Source: Pseudomonas entomophila L48 (lineage in GTDB: Bacteria; Pseudomonadota; Gammaproteobacteria; Pseudomonadales; Pseudomonadaceae). Taken from it: DNA of 64,000 nucleotides. The position numbers and the translations under genes are program-made. The notes under the pieces are model-generated. The model made no database searches, had not been told where the DNA came from, and was given only the letters and a program-made list of their open reading frames with translations. Shown here one piece after another: positions 18,038-27,907 of the stretch. The stretch lies in the NCBI RefSeq assembly GCF_000026105.1, contig NC_008027.1:4918501-4982500 (forward strand), in the 5' to 3' direction. The stretch's first letter is position 1; every line of letters starts with the position of its first letter.

Positions 18038-19237
18038 TTACAGCTCGACGCAGTCGAACTTCACGTCGGTGGCCACGTCTTCGTCATAGTTGACGTCAGC
18101 GCGCTCGAAGCCGAACAGGTTGAGGAACTGCTTCTTGTAACCGGCATAGTCGGTCAGTTCGAACAGGTTCTCGGTGGTCACCTTCGGCCACATCGCACGG
18201 CAGGCGTCCTGCACGTCATCACGCAGTTCCCAGTCGTCCAGACGCAGGCGGCCTTCGTCGTCCAGGGCAGCCGGCGCACCGTCCTCACGGTACATGCGGT
18301 CACGGAACATGCGGTCCAGCTGGTGCTGGGTACCTTCGTGGATACCCTTCTCCTGCATGATCTTGAAGACCATCGACAGGTACAGCGGCATTACCGGGAT
18401 CGCCGAGCTGGCCTGGGTAACCACCGACTTCAGCACCGCAACGTTGGCGCTGCCACCGACTTTCTTGCCCAGGCGCTGGGCGGTTTCGTCCAGGTCCTGC
18501 TTGGCCTTGCCCAGCGCACCGTCCCAATAGATCGGCCAGGTGATGTCGGAGCCGATGTAGCTGAAGGCCACGGTGCGGGCCTGCGGCGCCAGCACGCCGG
18601 CAGCGTTCAGGGCATCGATCCACAGTTCCCAGTCCTGGCCACCCATGACGGTGACGGTGTCGGCAATTTCCTGCTCGGTGGCCGGCTCGATGCTGGCCTC
18701 GATGATGACGTCCTTGTTGGTGTCGATGGCGGTCGACTTGTACGGCTGGCCGATCGGCTTGAGCGCCGAGCGCACCAGTTCACCGGTCTGCGGCAGCTTG
18801 CGCACTGGCGAGGCCAGGGAGTAGATGACCAGGTCGACCTTGCCGCCCATTTCGTTCTTGATCAGCTCGATCACTTTGGCGCGGGCTTCGTCGGAGAAGG
18901 CGTCACCGTTGATCGACTTGCTGTACAGGCCCTCGGCCTTGGCGAACTTGTCGAAGGCGGCGGCGTTGTACCAGCCGGCGGTGCCGGCCTTGGTCTCGGT
19001 GCCCGGCTTTTCGAAGAACACGCCCAGGGTGTCGGCCTTGAAGCCGAACGCCGCGGTGATGCGCGCGGCCAGGCCGTAGCCGCTGGAGGCGCCGATCACC
19101 AGGACTTTCTTCGGACCATCCTCGCGCACGCCCAGCTTGCGGGTGGCTTCGATCTGGTCACGGACGTTGAGCTCGCAGCCCTTGGGGTGAGTCGTGGTGC
19201 AGATGAAACCGCGAACCTTGGGATGAATGATGGCCAA
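18038..19237 (-). CDS. fabV: trans-2-enoyl-ACP (CoA) reductase, FabV
   Basis: FabV is a large SDR-like enoyl reductase of fatty-acid synthesis and is naturally insensitive to triclosan. The 399-residue protein contains the family start [20 protein letters not shown], the NAD-binding loop [14 protein letters not shown] and the Y-x8-K active site in [20 protein letters not shown]. The best start is a TTG at 19237: GAGG lies eight bases upstream and the protein then begins at the conserved residue. There is an unexplained upstream segment of about 175 bases before the REP pair that may hold its promoter. Confidence 0.95.
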   Translation of the reverse strand: MAIIHPKVRGFICTTTHPKGCELNVRDQIEATRKLGVREDGPKKVLVIGASSGYGLAARITAAFGFKADTLGVFFEKPGTETKAGTAGWYNAAAFDKFAKAEGLYSKSINGDAFSDEARAKVIELIKNEMGGKVDLVIYSLASPVRKLPQTGELVRSALKPIGQPYKSTAIDTNKDVIIEASIEPATEQEIADTVTVMGGQDWELWIDALNAAGVLAPQARTVAFSYIGSDITWPIYWDGALGKAKQDLDETAQRLGKKVGGSANVAVLKSVVTQASSAIPVMPLYLSMVFKIMQEKGIHEGTQHQLDRMFRDRMYREDGAPAALDDEGRLRLDDWELRDDVQDACRAMWPKVTTENLFELTDYAGYKKQFLNLFGFERADVNYDEDVATDVKFDCVEL

Positions 19238-19413
19238 TGTCTGTACCTCGTCAGGTTTAGGCTGGGGAAACGCCCGCATCAGGGGGCGGTTCCGTTTGAT
19301 CTAGAGGGTGAGACTACCCTCGTGGGATATCCGACACATATTACGAGGTCATTGAGATTGCTGCATGGTCTGTACAGCCTGATTCGGCTCTGAGCGTAAG
19401 GCTGGCTCGATCC

Positions 19414-19530
19414 TGTGGGAGCGGCCTTGTGTCGCGAAAGGGCCGCGCAGCGGCCCCGGCGATCTTTGTGTCAACTCTGAAATCCTGGGGCCGCTACGCA
19501 GCCCTTTCGCGACACAAGGCCGCTCCCACA
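19414..19530. repeat. REP pair (GGCCTTGTGTCGCGAAAGGGC class)
   Basis: Facing copies of GGGAGCGGCCTTGTGTCGCG surround a GGGCCGC/GCGGCCCC core between fabV and the LysR gene. With about 175 bases of fabV leader, the gap 19238-19542 contains no gene. Confidence 0.9.
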
Positions 19531-19542
19531 AGGTCGGGTCCA

Positions 19543-20400
19543 TCACGACAACGCAGGCGACAGGGCCTCTCGCAACCACGTCAGGAACTGCCGCGCCAGC
19601 GGATCCTCCTGGCTTTCCCAATGCACCAGGCAACTCCACACCGGCCCGCGCACACGCTGCTCAGACAAGGGCCGCAAGCGCCCCTCATCGACCATCCGCC
19701 GCGCCAACAACTGGCTGACCAGGGCAATCCCCAGCCCCTCGCCCGCCGCCTCCAGCAGCAACCCCGGGTCGGAGAAGTTCAGCCCTTTGCCCTGCTGCCC
19801 AACAGCCTCGCCACCCTCCAGTTGCCAGTGGCTCCAGTCCATCTCGCGCTCGCCATGCAAGGTGGTGCGCCCAGCCTCGGGTAGCGCCGGGTGGCAAGCC
19901 GGATAGAGCTGGTCCTGATGCAACACGGTAAAGCTGCATTCAGCCTGCGGCCCGATATCGTCGCGAATCGCCAGGTCGATGGTCTCGCTGGCCATGTCCG
20001 GCACCTCGAAGCTGGTGAACAGCCACAGGTCCACATCCGGATGACGCTGGTGGAAGTCCGCCAGGCGCGGCAACAGCCAATGCCGGGCAAAGGCCGGCGT
20101 GGTATTGACCACCAGCTGGTTGGGCTTGCGGTATTGATCGAGGCGACGGATCCCCACCGCCAGTTGCTGCAGCAAGGCTTGAGTAGTGCTGAGCAGGTCA
20201 TGCCCGGCATCGGTCAGGCTGACGCTGCGCCCGCTACGGTGGAACAACGGCTGCTCCAGGTAGCTTTCCAGGCTGCGGATCTGCTGGCTGATCGCCGATT
20301 GAGTGAGGTTCAGGGCCTCGGCGGCCTTGTGGAAACTGCCCAGGCGGGCGGCGGCTTCGAAGCCGCGCAGGGCGTTTAGCGGGGGCCAGTGTTTGAGCAT
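19543..20400 (-). CDS. LysR-family regulator (GcvA-like), probable regulator of the agmatine operon
   Basis: The 285-residue protein starts MLKHWPPLNALRGFEAAARLG, as is typical of the GcvA/AmpR branch, with the helix-turn-helix SFHKAAEALNLTQSAISQQI. It is divergent from aguA with 134 bases between, so it may control the agmatine/putrescine operon; this is inference from position. An ACTGATCAGT palindrome lies in the intergenic region. Confidence 0.85.
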   Translation of the reverse strand: MLKHWPPLNALRGFEAAARLGSFHKAAEALNLTQSAISQQIRSLESYLEQPLFHRSGRSVSLTDAGHDLLSTTQALLQQLAVGIRRLDQYRKPNQLVVNTTPAFARHWLLPRLADFHQRHPDVDLWLFTSFEVPDMASETIDLAIRDDIGPQAECSFTVLHQDQLYPACHPALPEAGRTTLHGEREMDWSHWQLEGGEAVGQQGKGLNFSDPGLLLEAAGEGLGIALVSQLLARRMVDEGRLRPLSEQRVRGPVWSCLVHWESQEDPLARQFLTWLREALSPALS

Positions 20401-20413
20401 GCTGATAAGCCTG

Positions 20414-20423
20414 ACTGATCAGT
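20414..20423. promoter_or_regulatory. possible regulator binding palindrome
   Basis: A 10-base perfect palindrome ACTGATCAGT lies 14 bases upstream of the LysR gene start and faces aguA. It is short and could be chance. Confidence 0.3.
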
Positions 20424-20534
20424 AATCCGCTAAATCTATCGTTTGTCGGGCCAGCTTCCTAGCCATAGCATTGACACCAACACCCGCGACGGCGGGCTTC
20501 GTTGATAAAAATCCCTAATAGATCGGAGTTCACT

Positions 20535-21584
20535 ATGACCCTGTCCCTCGACAGCGGCTGGCGCATGCCCGCCGAATGGGCCCGCCACGCCGCCACCTGG
20601 ATGATCTGGCCACACAACCAAGCGCTGTGGGAATCGGGCTGGGGCGTGACCCTGGCCGACGTGCAGCGCGACTATGCCCGTGTCGCGGCCACCATCGCCC
20701 GCTTCGAGCCGGTGAAGATGGTGGTCGACCCCTCGGCCATCGCCATCGCCCGTGAGTTGTGCGGCCCCGGTATCGAGCTGATCGAGCTGGCCGTGGACGA
20801 CAGCTGGTGCCGTGACAGCGGCCCGACCTTCCTGACCCACCCGCAACACGGCGTGGCCGGCCTGAGCTGGCGCTTCAATGCCTGGGGCGGCAAGTCCGAG
20901 CACGGCAAGGACCGCAGCCTGGCCCGGCGCATCCTCGACCAGCTCGGTTTCGAAGGCCTGAGCACCCCGCTGTGCAACGAAGGCGGCGCCATCCATGTGG
21001 ACGGCGAAGGCACGCTGATCACCACCGAGTCGGTGCTGCTCAACCCCAACCGCAACCCGGGCCTGAGCAAGGCCGAGTTCGAGGACTGCTTCGCCCGCCT
21101 GCTGGGCATCCGCAAGACCATCTGGCTGCCCGGCGACCCGCAGTACGTCACCGGCGACATGACCGACGGCCATGTCGATGGCGTGTGTGCCTTCGCCCGC
21201 CCCGGCGTACTGCTGGTGGACGCCACCCACGACCAGGGTTCGGAGTACGCCGAAGTGGCCCGCGAGAACCGCCGCGCCCTGGAACTGGCCACCGATGCCC
21301 AGGGCCGTGCGTTCGAGCTGCTCGACCTGTATGAAGCCAGCGCCGCCGTCGACCCGAACGCGGAAGTATTCTGCGCCTCGTACACCAACTTCTACCTGGC
21401 CAACGGCGCGGTGATCATGCCCGCCTATGGCATCGACGCCGACCAGGCTGCCGCCCAGCAGCTGGCCCTGGCCTTCCCCGGCCGCGAAGTCGTGCCGGTG
21501 CGCATCGACCACATCGCCCACGGCGGCGGCGGCATCCACTGCATCACCCAGCAGCAGCCGGCCTGGCAGGGAGCGCGCCCATGA
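20535..21584 (+). CDS. aguA: agmatine deiminase
   Basis: The 349-residue enzyme hydrolyses agmatine to N-carbamoylputrescine. Family motifs include DDSWCRDSGPTF, the His in DMTDGHVDGVCAF, and the nucleophilic Cys in GGGGIHCITQQQP near the C-terminus. The ATG at 20535 has GGAG seven bases upstream. It overlaps aguB by 4 bases (ATGA), so the two pathway enzymes are translationally coupled. Confidence 0.96.
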   Translation: MTLSLDSGWRMPAEWARHAATWMIWPHNQALWESGWGVTLADVQRDYARVAATIARFEPVKMVVDPSAIAIARELCGPGIELIELAVDDSWCRDSGPTFLTHPQHGVAGLSWRFNAWGGKSEHGKDRSLARRILDQLGFEGLSTPLCNEGGAIHVDGEGTLITTESVLLNPNRNPGLSKAEFEDCFARLLGIRKTIWLPGDPQYVTGDMTDGHVDGVCAFARPGVLLVDATHDQGSEYAEVARENRRALELATDAQGRAFELLDLYEASAAVDPNAEVFCASYTNFYLANGAVIMPAYGIDADQAAAQQLALAFPGREVVPVRIDHIAHGGGGIHCITQQQPAWQGARP

Positions 21585-22477
21585 GCACCCTGCGCATCGC
21601 CACCACGCAAATGGCCTGCAGCTGGGACCTGGCCGCCAACCTCGAGCGCGCCGAGCAGCTGGTGCGCCGGGCCGCCGCCCAGGGCGCCCAGGTGATCCTG
21701 CTGCAGGAGTTGTTCGCCACCCCGTACTTCTGCATCGAGCAGTGCCACAGCCATCAGGCCCTGGCCCAGGACTACCACGACAGCCCGCTGCTCAAGCGCT
21801 TCGCCGCCCTGGCCAAGGAGCTAGGCGTGGTGCTGCCGCTGAGCTGGTACGAGCGCGCCGGGAACGCCTTCTTCAATTCGCTGACCGTGGCCGACGCCGA
21901 TGGCAGCCTGCTGGGTGTTTACCGCAAGACCCACATCCCCAACGCCATCGGCTACCAGGAGAAGGAGTACTTCAGCCCCGGCGACACCGGCTTCAAGGTC
22001 TGGGACACCGCCTTCGGGCGCCTGGGCATCGGCATCTGCTGGGACCAGTGGTTCCCCGAGACCGCCCGCTGCCTGGCCCTGATGGGCGCCGAGGTGCTGC
22101 TGTTCCCCACTGCCATCGGCTCCGAGCCGGGTGCCGCCGAGCTGGATTCGCGCGACCATTGGCAGATGGCCATGCGCGGCCACGCCGCCGCCAACCTGCT
22201 GCCGGTGGTCGCGGCCAACCGCGTCGGCCATGAAGTGGCGCGCACCGACGACAATCTGTCGATGCGCTTCTACGGCTCGTCGTTCATCTGCGACCACAAG
22301 GGCGCCATGCTGCAAGAGGCCGACCGCGACAGCAGCGGCGTCTGGCTGCACGACCTGGACCTGGAGCGCATGCGCGAGGACCGCCTGACCTGGGGCATCT
22401 ACCGTGACCGCCGCCCCAGCATGTACGCGCCGTTGCTCAGCCTGGACGGCCGCACCCCACAGATCGCGAGGGCCTGA
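21581..22477 (+). CDS. aguB: N-carbamoylputrescine amidase
   Basis: The 298-residue nitrilase-superfamily amidase converts N-carbamoylputrescine to putrescine, CO2 and ammonia. The catalytic triad is seen as Glu in LLQELFATPYFC, Lys in YRKTHIPN and Cys in GICWDQWFPE. It completes the arginine decarboxylase route to putrescine begun by aguA. Confidence 0.96.
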   Translation: MSTLRIATTQMACSWDLAANLERAEQLVRRAAAQGAQVILLQELFATPYFCIEQCHSHQALAQDYHDSPLLKRFAALAKELGVVLPLSWYERAGNAFFNSLTVADADGSLLGVYRKTHIPNAIGYQEKEYFSPGDTGFKVWDTAFGRLGIGICWDQWFPETARCLALMGAEVLLFPTAIGSEPGAAELDSRDHWQMAMRGHAAANLLPVVAANRVGHEVARTDDNLSMRFYGSSFICDHKGAMLQEADRDSSGVWLHDLDLERMREDRLTWGIYRDRRPSMYAPLLSLDGRTPQIARA

Positions 22478-22480
22478 ACC

Positions 22481-23575
22481 ATGCCAAGCCGTCCATCGAA
22501 ACTGCTCGCCATCGCCGCCCTGATGGCCTGCGCCGGTGTTGCCCAGGCCGAGCAGGAAGCCCTGCGCCTGTACAACTGGGCCGACTACTTTGCCGAGGAC
22601 ACCCTCAAGCGCTTCACCGCCGAAACCGGCATCCCGGTGATCTACGACGTCATGGACGGCAGCGAGGTACTCGAGGCCAAGCTGATGTCCGGGCGCAGCG
22701 GCTACGACCTGGTGTTCCCCGGCGACACCGTGGCTGAACGGCTGATGCGCGCCGGCAGCCTGCAGGCCCTGGACCGCAAGCAGTTGACCGCGCTCGACGA
22801 TATCGAGCCCGGCCTGCGCCAGCTGCACGACCGCTACCCCAAGGCCAGCCAGGCCACCGTGCCCTACACCTGGGGCACCATCGGCCTGACCATGGATGCG
22901 AAGAAGATCCGCGAACGCATGCCCGACGCCCCGCTGGACAGCCTCGACCTGCTGTTCAAGCCGGAGCTGGCGGTCAAGTTCGCCGACTGCGGCATCTCGA
23001 TCATCGACTCGCCCGACGAAGTGCTGGCCGTGGTGCTCCATTACCTGGGCCGCGAACCGCGCAGCGCCAAGCGCGAAGACCTGGCCGCCGCCAGCGAGCT
23101 GCTCAAGGGCATCCGCCCCTACGTGCGCAAGCTGCAGTCGCAGCCGGTCACCGAGCTGGTCAACGGCAACACCTGCCTGTCTCTGGGCTACAGCGGCGAC
23201 GTGATCCAGGCCCAGCGCACCGCCGAAGCCGCGGGCAAGGCCATCGACTTCCAGTACCGCGTACCGCGTGAAGGCACCACCATCTGGATGGACACCATGG
23301 CCATCCCCGCTGACGCCAAGCACCCGGAATACGCCTATCGTTTCATCAACTTCGTCATGCGCCCGGAGAACATGGCCGCGATCAGCAACTTCACCGGCTA
23401 CCCCACCGCCAGTGCCAAGGCCCGCCCCCTGGTGGACGCGCGCCTGCGTGACAACCCGGACATCTACCTCAGCGATGCCACCTACACCCGGCTGATCCCG
23501 GGCAAGGACATCCCCCAGGCCGACATGCGTGCGCGCATGCGCGTCTGGACCCGCTTCAAGACTGCACAGGACTGA
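22481..23575 (+). CDS. periplasmic polyamine-binding protein of an ABC transporter (PotF/SpuD-like)
   Basis: The 364-residue protein has a Sec signal peptide (KLLAIAALMACAGVAQA, cleavage before EQEALRLYNW). LRLYNWADYF, the DVMDGSEVLEAKLMSG segment and YSGDVIQAQ are typical of PotF/SpuD putrescine or spermidine binding proteins. It sits 3 bases after aguB. No ATPase or permease genes follow in the window, so it must share a transporter encoded elsewhere. Confidence 0.9.
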   Translation: MPSRPSKLLAIAALMACAGVAQAEQEALRLYNWADYFAEDTLKRFTAETGIPVIYDVMDGSEVLEAKLMSGRSGYDLVFPGDTVAERLMRAGSLQALDRKQLTALDDIEPGLRQLHDRYPKASQATVPYTWGTIGLTMDAKKIRERMPDAPLDSLDLLFKPELAVKFADCGISIIDSPDEVLAVVLHYLGREPRSAKREDLAAASELLKGIRPYVRKLQSQPVTELVNGNTCLSLGYSGDVIQAQRTAEAAGKAIDFQYRVPREGTTIWMDTMAIPADAKHPEYAYRFINFVMRPENMAAISNFTGYPTASAKARPLVDARLRDNPDIYLSDATYTRLIPGKDIPQADMRARMRVWTRFKTAQD

Positions 23576-23579
23576 CCCC

Positions 23580-24704
23580 ATGCCTACTCGCCGCACCTTC
23601 CTTCAACAGATGAGCGTCGTCGCCGGCCTCGGCGCCGCCGCCAGCTTTGGCCTGCCGTTGGGCAGCAACAGCGCCCGCGCCGCCGAAGCGGGCCGCTGGT
23701 TCATGCCCGACGAAGGCGAAAAGCACGCACGCGCCTACATCGCCTTCGGCGCCCAGGACGCCATCTGGGAAGACTTCACCGAAGACGTCCAGGCCGCGCT
23801 CGGGCGCATCGCCCGCGCCATCGCCGCCTACCAGCCGGTGACGGTGTTCTGCCGCGCCAGCGAGCGCGATATCGCCGAGGAAGAGTGCGGCAGCCACAAC
23901 ATCACCTACGTCGAAACCGAACTGGACGACATCTGGATGCGCGACATCGGCGCCAACTTCGTGGTCGACGACGATGGCGAGCTGGCGGCGGTGGACTTCA
24001 ACTTCAACGGCTGGGGCGGCAAGCAGCAGCACCGCCAGGACGCCAAGCTCGCTGCTCGCGTGGCCAAGCTGGCCGGTGGTGGCTACCAGCGCAGCGAGCT
24101 GGTCGGCGAAGGCGGCGGCATCGAGGTGGACGGCCACGGCACCGGGATCATGACCGAGAGCAGTTGGGTCAACAGCAACCGCAACCCCGGCTGGAGCAAG
24201 GCCCAGGTCGAGGAGGAACTGAAGGAGCGGCTGGGGCTGCGCAAGATCATCTGGCTGCCGGGCATCAAGGGCAAGGACATCACCGACGCCCATGTGGATT
24301 TCTACGCGCGCTTCGCGGCGCCCGGGGTGGTGGTGGCGAACCTGGACAACGACCCGGATTCCTACGACCACGACGTGACCCGCGAGCACCTGGAGATCCT
24401 GCAGAACGCCACCGATGCCGATGGACGCAAGCTGGAGATCCACACGATGTCGCCGCCGCTGAAGCCGCGCAACAGCAAGTTCAGCAAGGGCAACCCGGAT
24501 TTTGCTGCGGGGTATATCAACTACTTCGTGATCAATGGCGCGGTGATCGCGCCGCAGTTTGGGGATCGCAGTGCCGATGAAAAGGCCCGGGCCTTGCTGG
24601 AGCAGCTGTATCCGGGGCGGGACGTGGTGCAGTTGGACATTGATGCAATCGCGGCGGGAGGGGGCGGGATTCACTGCGTGACCAACCAGTGCCCGGCTGT
24701 GTGA
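23580..24704 (+). CDS. exported agmatine deiminase paralogue with Tat signal
   Basis: The 374-residue protein begins MPTRRTFLQQ followed by a hydrophobic stretch and an ARA-type cleavage site, a typical twin-arginine signal peptide. The rest is an agmatine/peptidyl-arginine deiminase: DDIWMRDIGANF, ITDAHVDFYARF and nucleophile Cys in GGGGIHCVTNQCP. It starts 4 bases after the binding-protein gene, so it is the fourth gene of the agu operon. The likely role is to deiminate agmatine or a related guanidine in the periplasm, with the binding protein and AguB handling the product. Confidence 0.9.
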   Translation: MPTRRTFLQQMSVVAGLGAAASFGLPLGSNSARAAEAGRWFMPDEGEKHARAYIAFGAQDAIWEDFTEDVQAALGRIARAIAAYQPVTVFCRASERDIAEEECGSHNITYVETELDDIWMRDIGANFVVDDDGELAAVDFNFNGWGGKQQHRQDAKLAARVAKLAGGGYQRSELVGEGGGIEVDGHGTGIMTESSWVNSNRNPGWSKAQVEEELKERLGLRKIIWLPGIKGKDITDAHVDFYARFAAPGVVVANLDNDPDSYDHDVTREHLEILQNATDADGRKLEIHTMSPPLKPRNSKFSKGNPDFAAGYINYFVINGAVIAPQFGDRSADEKARALLEQLYPGRDVVQLDIDAIAAGGGGIHCVTNQCPAV

Positions 24705-24708
24705 CCCA

Positions 24709-24771
24709 TTCGCCGGCAAGCCGGCTCCTACGAGTCACACGCAGACCTGTAGGAGCCGGCTTGCCGGCGAA
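24709..24771. repeat. REP pair
   Basis: Facing copies of the GTAGGAGCCGGCTTGCCGGC core lie between the convergent deiminase and cytochrome b genes. Confidence 0.9.
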
Positions 24772-24788
24772 CCTTACAGCCCCACACA

Positions 24789-25322
24789 TCACGGCTTTTC
24801 AGACGACCGGCGCCGCCCCGTCACCATCGACAACGGCAGGTTCTCACGCAACCGCACGCTCTCCACCAGCGCCGCCAGCAGGTGCACGCAGACCAGCGCC
24901 AGCACGCCATCGGCCAGCCAGCTGTGCAGCGTATCCAGCCACTCGGCGCCCCAGAACGCATCCACCTCCAGCATCATCCAGCCCGTCACGCCCAGGCTGG
25001 CGATGCCCAGCATCATCAGCACCATCACCAGCGCACCGATCGGTGTATGCCCCAGGCGGTGATAATGCTCGCCACGCCACAGCGCCCGGCCATGCACCCT
25101 CAAACGCGCCGGCGTCGGCCAGAAATCCGCCCAGCGTGCACTGCGCGGCCCGACGAAGCCCCACACCACGCGCAACAGCAGGCATGCACAGGCGTAGTAG
25201 CCCAGCCACTGGTGCCAGTCGTCACCCACCTCGTTGAAAAAGTAATCGGCGAAGAACACCCCAGCGAGCGACCAGTGGCACACCCGCAGCAACGGGTCCC
25301 ACAGCCGCACGCTGGCGGTCAT
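24789..25322 (-). CDS. cytochrome b561-type di-haem membrane protein
   Basis: The 177-residue protein has four hydrophobic helices and spaced His residues (LLRVCHWSLAG, DDWHQWLGYY, YHRLGHTPIGA, LDTLHSWLAD, CVHLLAALV) consistent with b-type haem ligation. It belongs to the small cytochrome b561 group that commonly accompanies a PepSY-like or cytochrome c partner. Its start overlaps the stop of the preceding periplasmic gene by 4 bases, which suggests electron transfer to or from that protein. Confidence 0.9.
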   Translation of the reverse strand: MTASVRLWDPLLRVCHWSLAGVFFADYFFNEVGDDWHQWLGYYACACLLLRVVWGFVGPRSARWADFWPTPARLRVHGRALWRGEHYHRLGHTPIGALVMVLMMLGIASLGVTGWMMLEVDAFWGAEWLDTLHSWLADGVLALVCVHLLAALVESVRLRENLPLSMVTGRRRSSEKP

Positions 25323-25591
25323 TTATGGATCTCGGTCTTGACCGCCTTGCCACTCACCGGGTCGTGGTAGATCTCGACCTTGCGGCCGTCCTTGTCGAAG
25401 CCGTAGATCTCGTAGCAGTTGCCCTTGGTGACCTTGAACTTGTTGATCTTGTAGCCCTCGTCCTTGAGCTTGGCCTGGAACTGGTCGGCGTCCTGCCAGG
25501 TGGCCTTGTCGGCGGTGGTGCATTTCGGTTCGGCGGCGAAGGCAGCGGTGCTGGTGAGCAGCAGGATGGGCAGGATCAGGGTTCGGCGCAT
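25319..25591 (-). CDS. small periplasmic PepSY-type protein
   Basis: The 90-residue protein has a Sec signal (RTLILPILLLTSTAAFAA). The mature part contains YKINKFKVTKGNCYEIYGFDKDGRKVEIYHDP, which fits a PepSY domain. It is coupled by a 4-base overlap to the cytochrome b561-like gene. The ATG at 25591 is chosen because it gives a complete signal peptide; the upstream open frame runs through a REP element. Confidence 0.88.
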   Translation of the reverse strand: MRRTLILPILLLTSTAAFAAEPKCTTADKATWQDADQFQAKLKDEGYKINKFKVTKGNCYEIYGFDKDGRKVEIYHDPVSGKAVKTEIHK

Positions 25592-25643
25592 GATCGGGAT
25601 TCCTTGCGGGTTGGAGAGAGGGATAGCGCCTGGCGTTGACCGG

Positions 25644-25668
25644 GTAGGAGCCGGCTTGCCGGCGAACA
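25644..25668. repeat. single REP element
   Basis: One copy of GTAGGAGCCGGCTTGCCGGC lies upstream of the PepSY gene, before the divergent thiolase. Confidence 0.85.
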
Positions 25669-25809
25669 ACTGCCAGCAAGCTTAGTTGCCCCTCGCCAAA
25701 CCCACCCATTCATTTGAAATTCGGATCAATGGCAAAGAAAAACAAACTTCCCAAATAAGCGGCGCCCATGGATGCTGTGGCGATCACGCTCGTATCCCGG
25801 AGAACAACA

Positions 25810-26991
<1,182 letters not shown>

Positions 26992-26997
26992 TCCGGC

Positions 26998-27063
26998 TCG
27001 CCGGCAAGCCGGCTCCTACGAGGGGTCTATACGATACCTGTAGGAGCCGGCCTTGCCGGCGAA
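26998..27063. repeat. REP pair
   Basis: Facing copies of CGCCGGCAAGCCGGCTCCTA and GTAGGAGCCGGCCTTGCCGG lie between the thiolase and the convergent SDR gene. Confidence 0.9.
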
Positions 27064-27123
27064 TGGGCCACCCGCAGCGTCACCACCGTCCGGGTCTGCG
27101 GCCAATTGCCCATCAAACGCATT

Positions 27124-27831
27124 TCAGAAGCGCTCGTCCCGCAACGCCGGCAGGGTGACGTCGCGCACGTAGCTGGCCGACGACAGGCTCAACATCATCC
27201 GGCACACCTGCACCACGTCGTGCAGCGGGATCAGCGAACCCTCGCCGCGCTGCTCGGCTTGCGCCAGCGGCACGTCCAGCCCGTCTTCGGTATTCAGGTA
27301 GCCGAGGTTCAGGCAACTCACGCCAAGGCCCTGGTCGCGGAAGCCTTCACGCAGTGTCTCGGCGATGCCGCGCAAGCCGAACTTGCTGACGCCGAAGGTG
27401 ACTTCAGGCCGACCGCTGCCCGGCAGGCCCGACGTGGAGCCGGTGAGAATGATCCGTGGCCGCTCGCTCTTGAGCAGCACCGGCAGCAAACGCTTGATCA
27501 ACAGCAGTGGCGCGGTGAGGTTGGTGGCGACCATGCGCTCGATCTGCCCCTCGTCATCATCGAGGAAGCTGTAGCCGTCCTCGAAGGCCCGCTCTTCCCA
27601 GATTCCGACGTTGTACACCAGTACATCCAGCCCGCCGTCGGCCACCGCTTCATGGATGACCGCCGCGGCCTGGCGCGGCTGGCCGAGGTCAGCCTCGATC
27701 CAGTGCACCGAACTCGGCAACGACGCCGGCCGGGTACGCGACACGCCTGTCAGCGTATCACCCGCGTCACCCAGGCCCTCGACCAGTGCCTTACCCAATC
27801 CCTTGCTCGCACCTACCACTAGAATTCGCAT
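27124..27831 (-). CDS. SDR-family oxidoreductase
   Basis: The 235-residue protein has the Rossmann start MRILVVGASKGLGKALVEGL, YNVGIW in place of the usual NNAG, the catalytic Ser in LTGSTSGLPG, and the FGVSKFGLRG segment, where Phe replaces the usual YxxxK Tyr. The missing Tyr suggests a noncanonical or inactive dehydrogenase. The substrate is unknown. Confidence 0.8.
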   Translation of the reverse strand: MRILVVGASKGLGKALVEGLGDAGDTLTGVSRTRPASLPSSVHWIEADLGQPRQAAAVIHEAVADGGLDVLVYNVGIWEERAFEDGYSFLDDDEGQIERMVATNLTAPLLLIKRLLPVLLKSERPRIILTGSTSGLPGSGRPEVTFGVSKFGLRGIAETLREGFRDQGLGVSCLNLGYLNTEDGLDVPLAQAEQRGEGSLIPLHDVVQVCRMMLSLSSASYVRDVTLPALRDERF

Positions 27832-27907
27832 CGAATTGCTCCCTATGGACTGAGCCAGATAGTACCCTGCCCCACCTAGTAATTCAGTCGGAAAAACCGG
27901 GCCATCC

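Noticed and set aside
21821..23596. A 591-codon minus-strand frame across aguB and the binding-protein gene
   Set aside because: It is a shadow of the agu operon with no recognisable motif.
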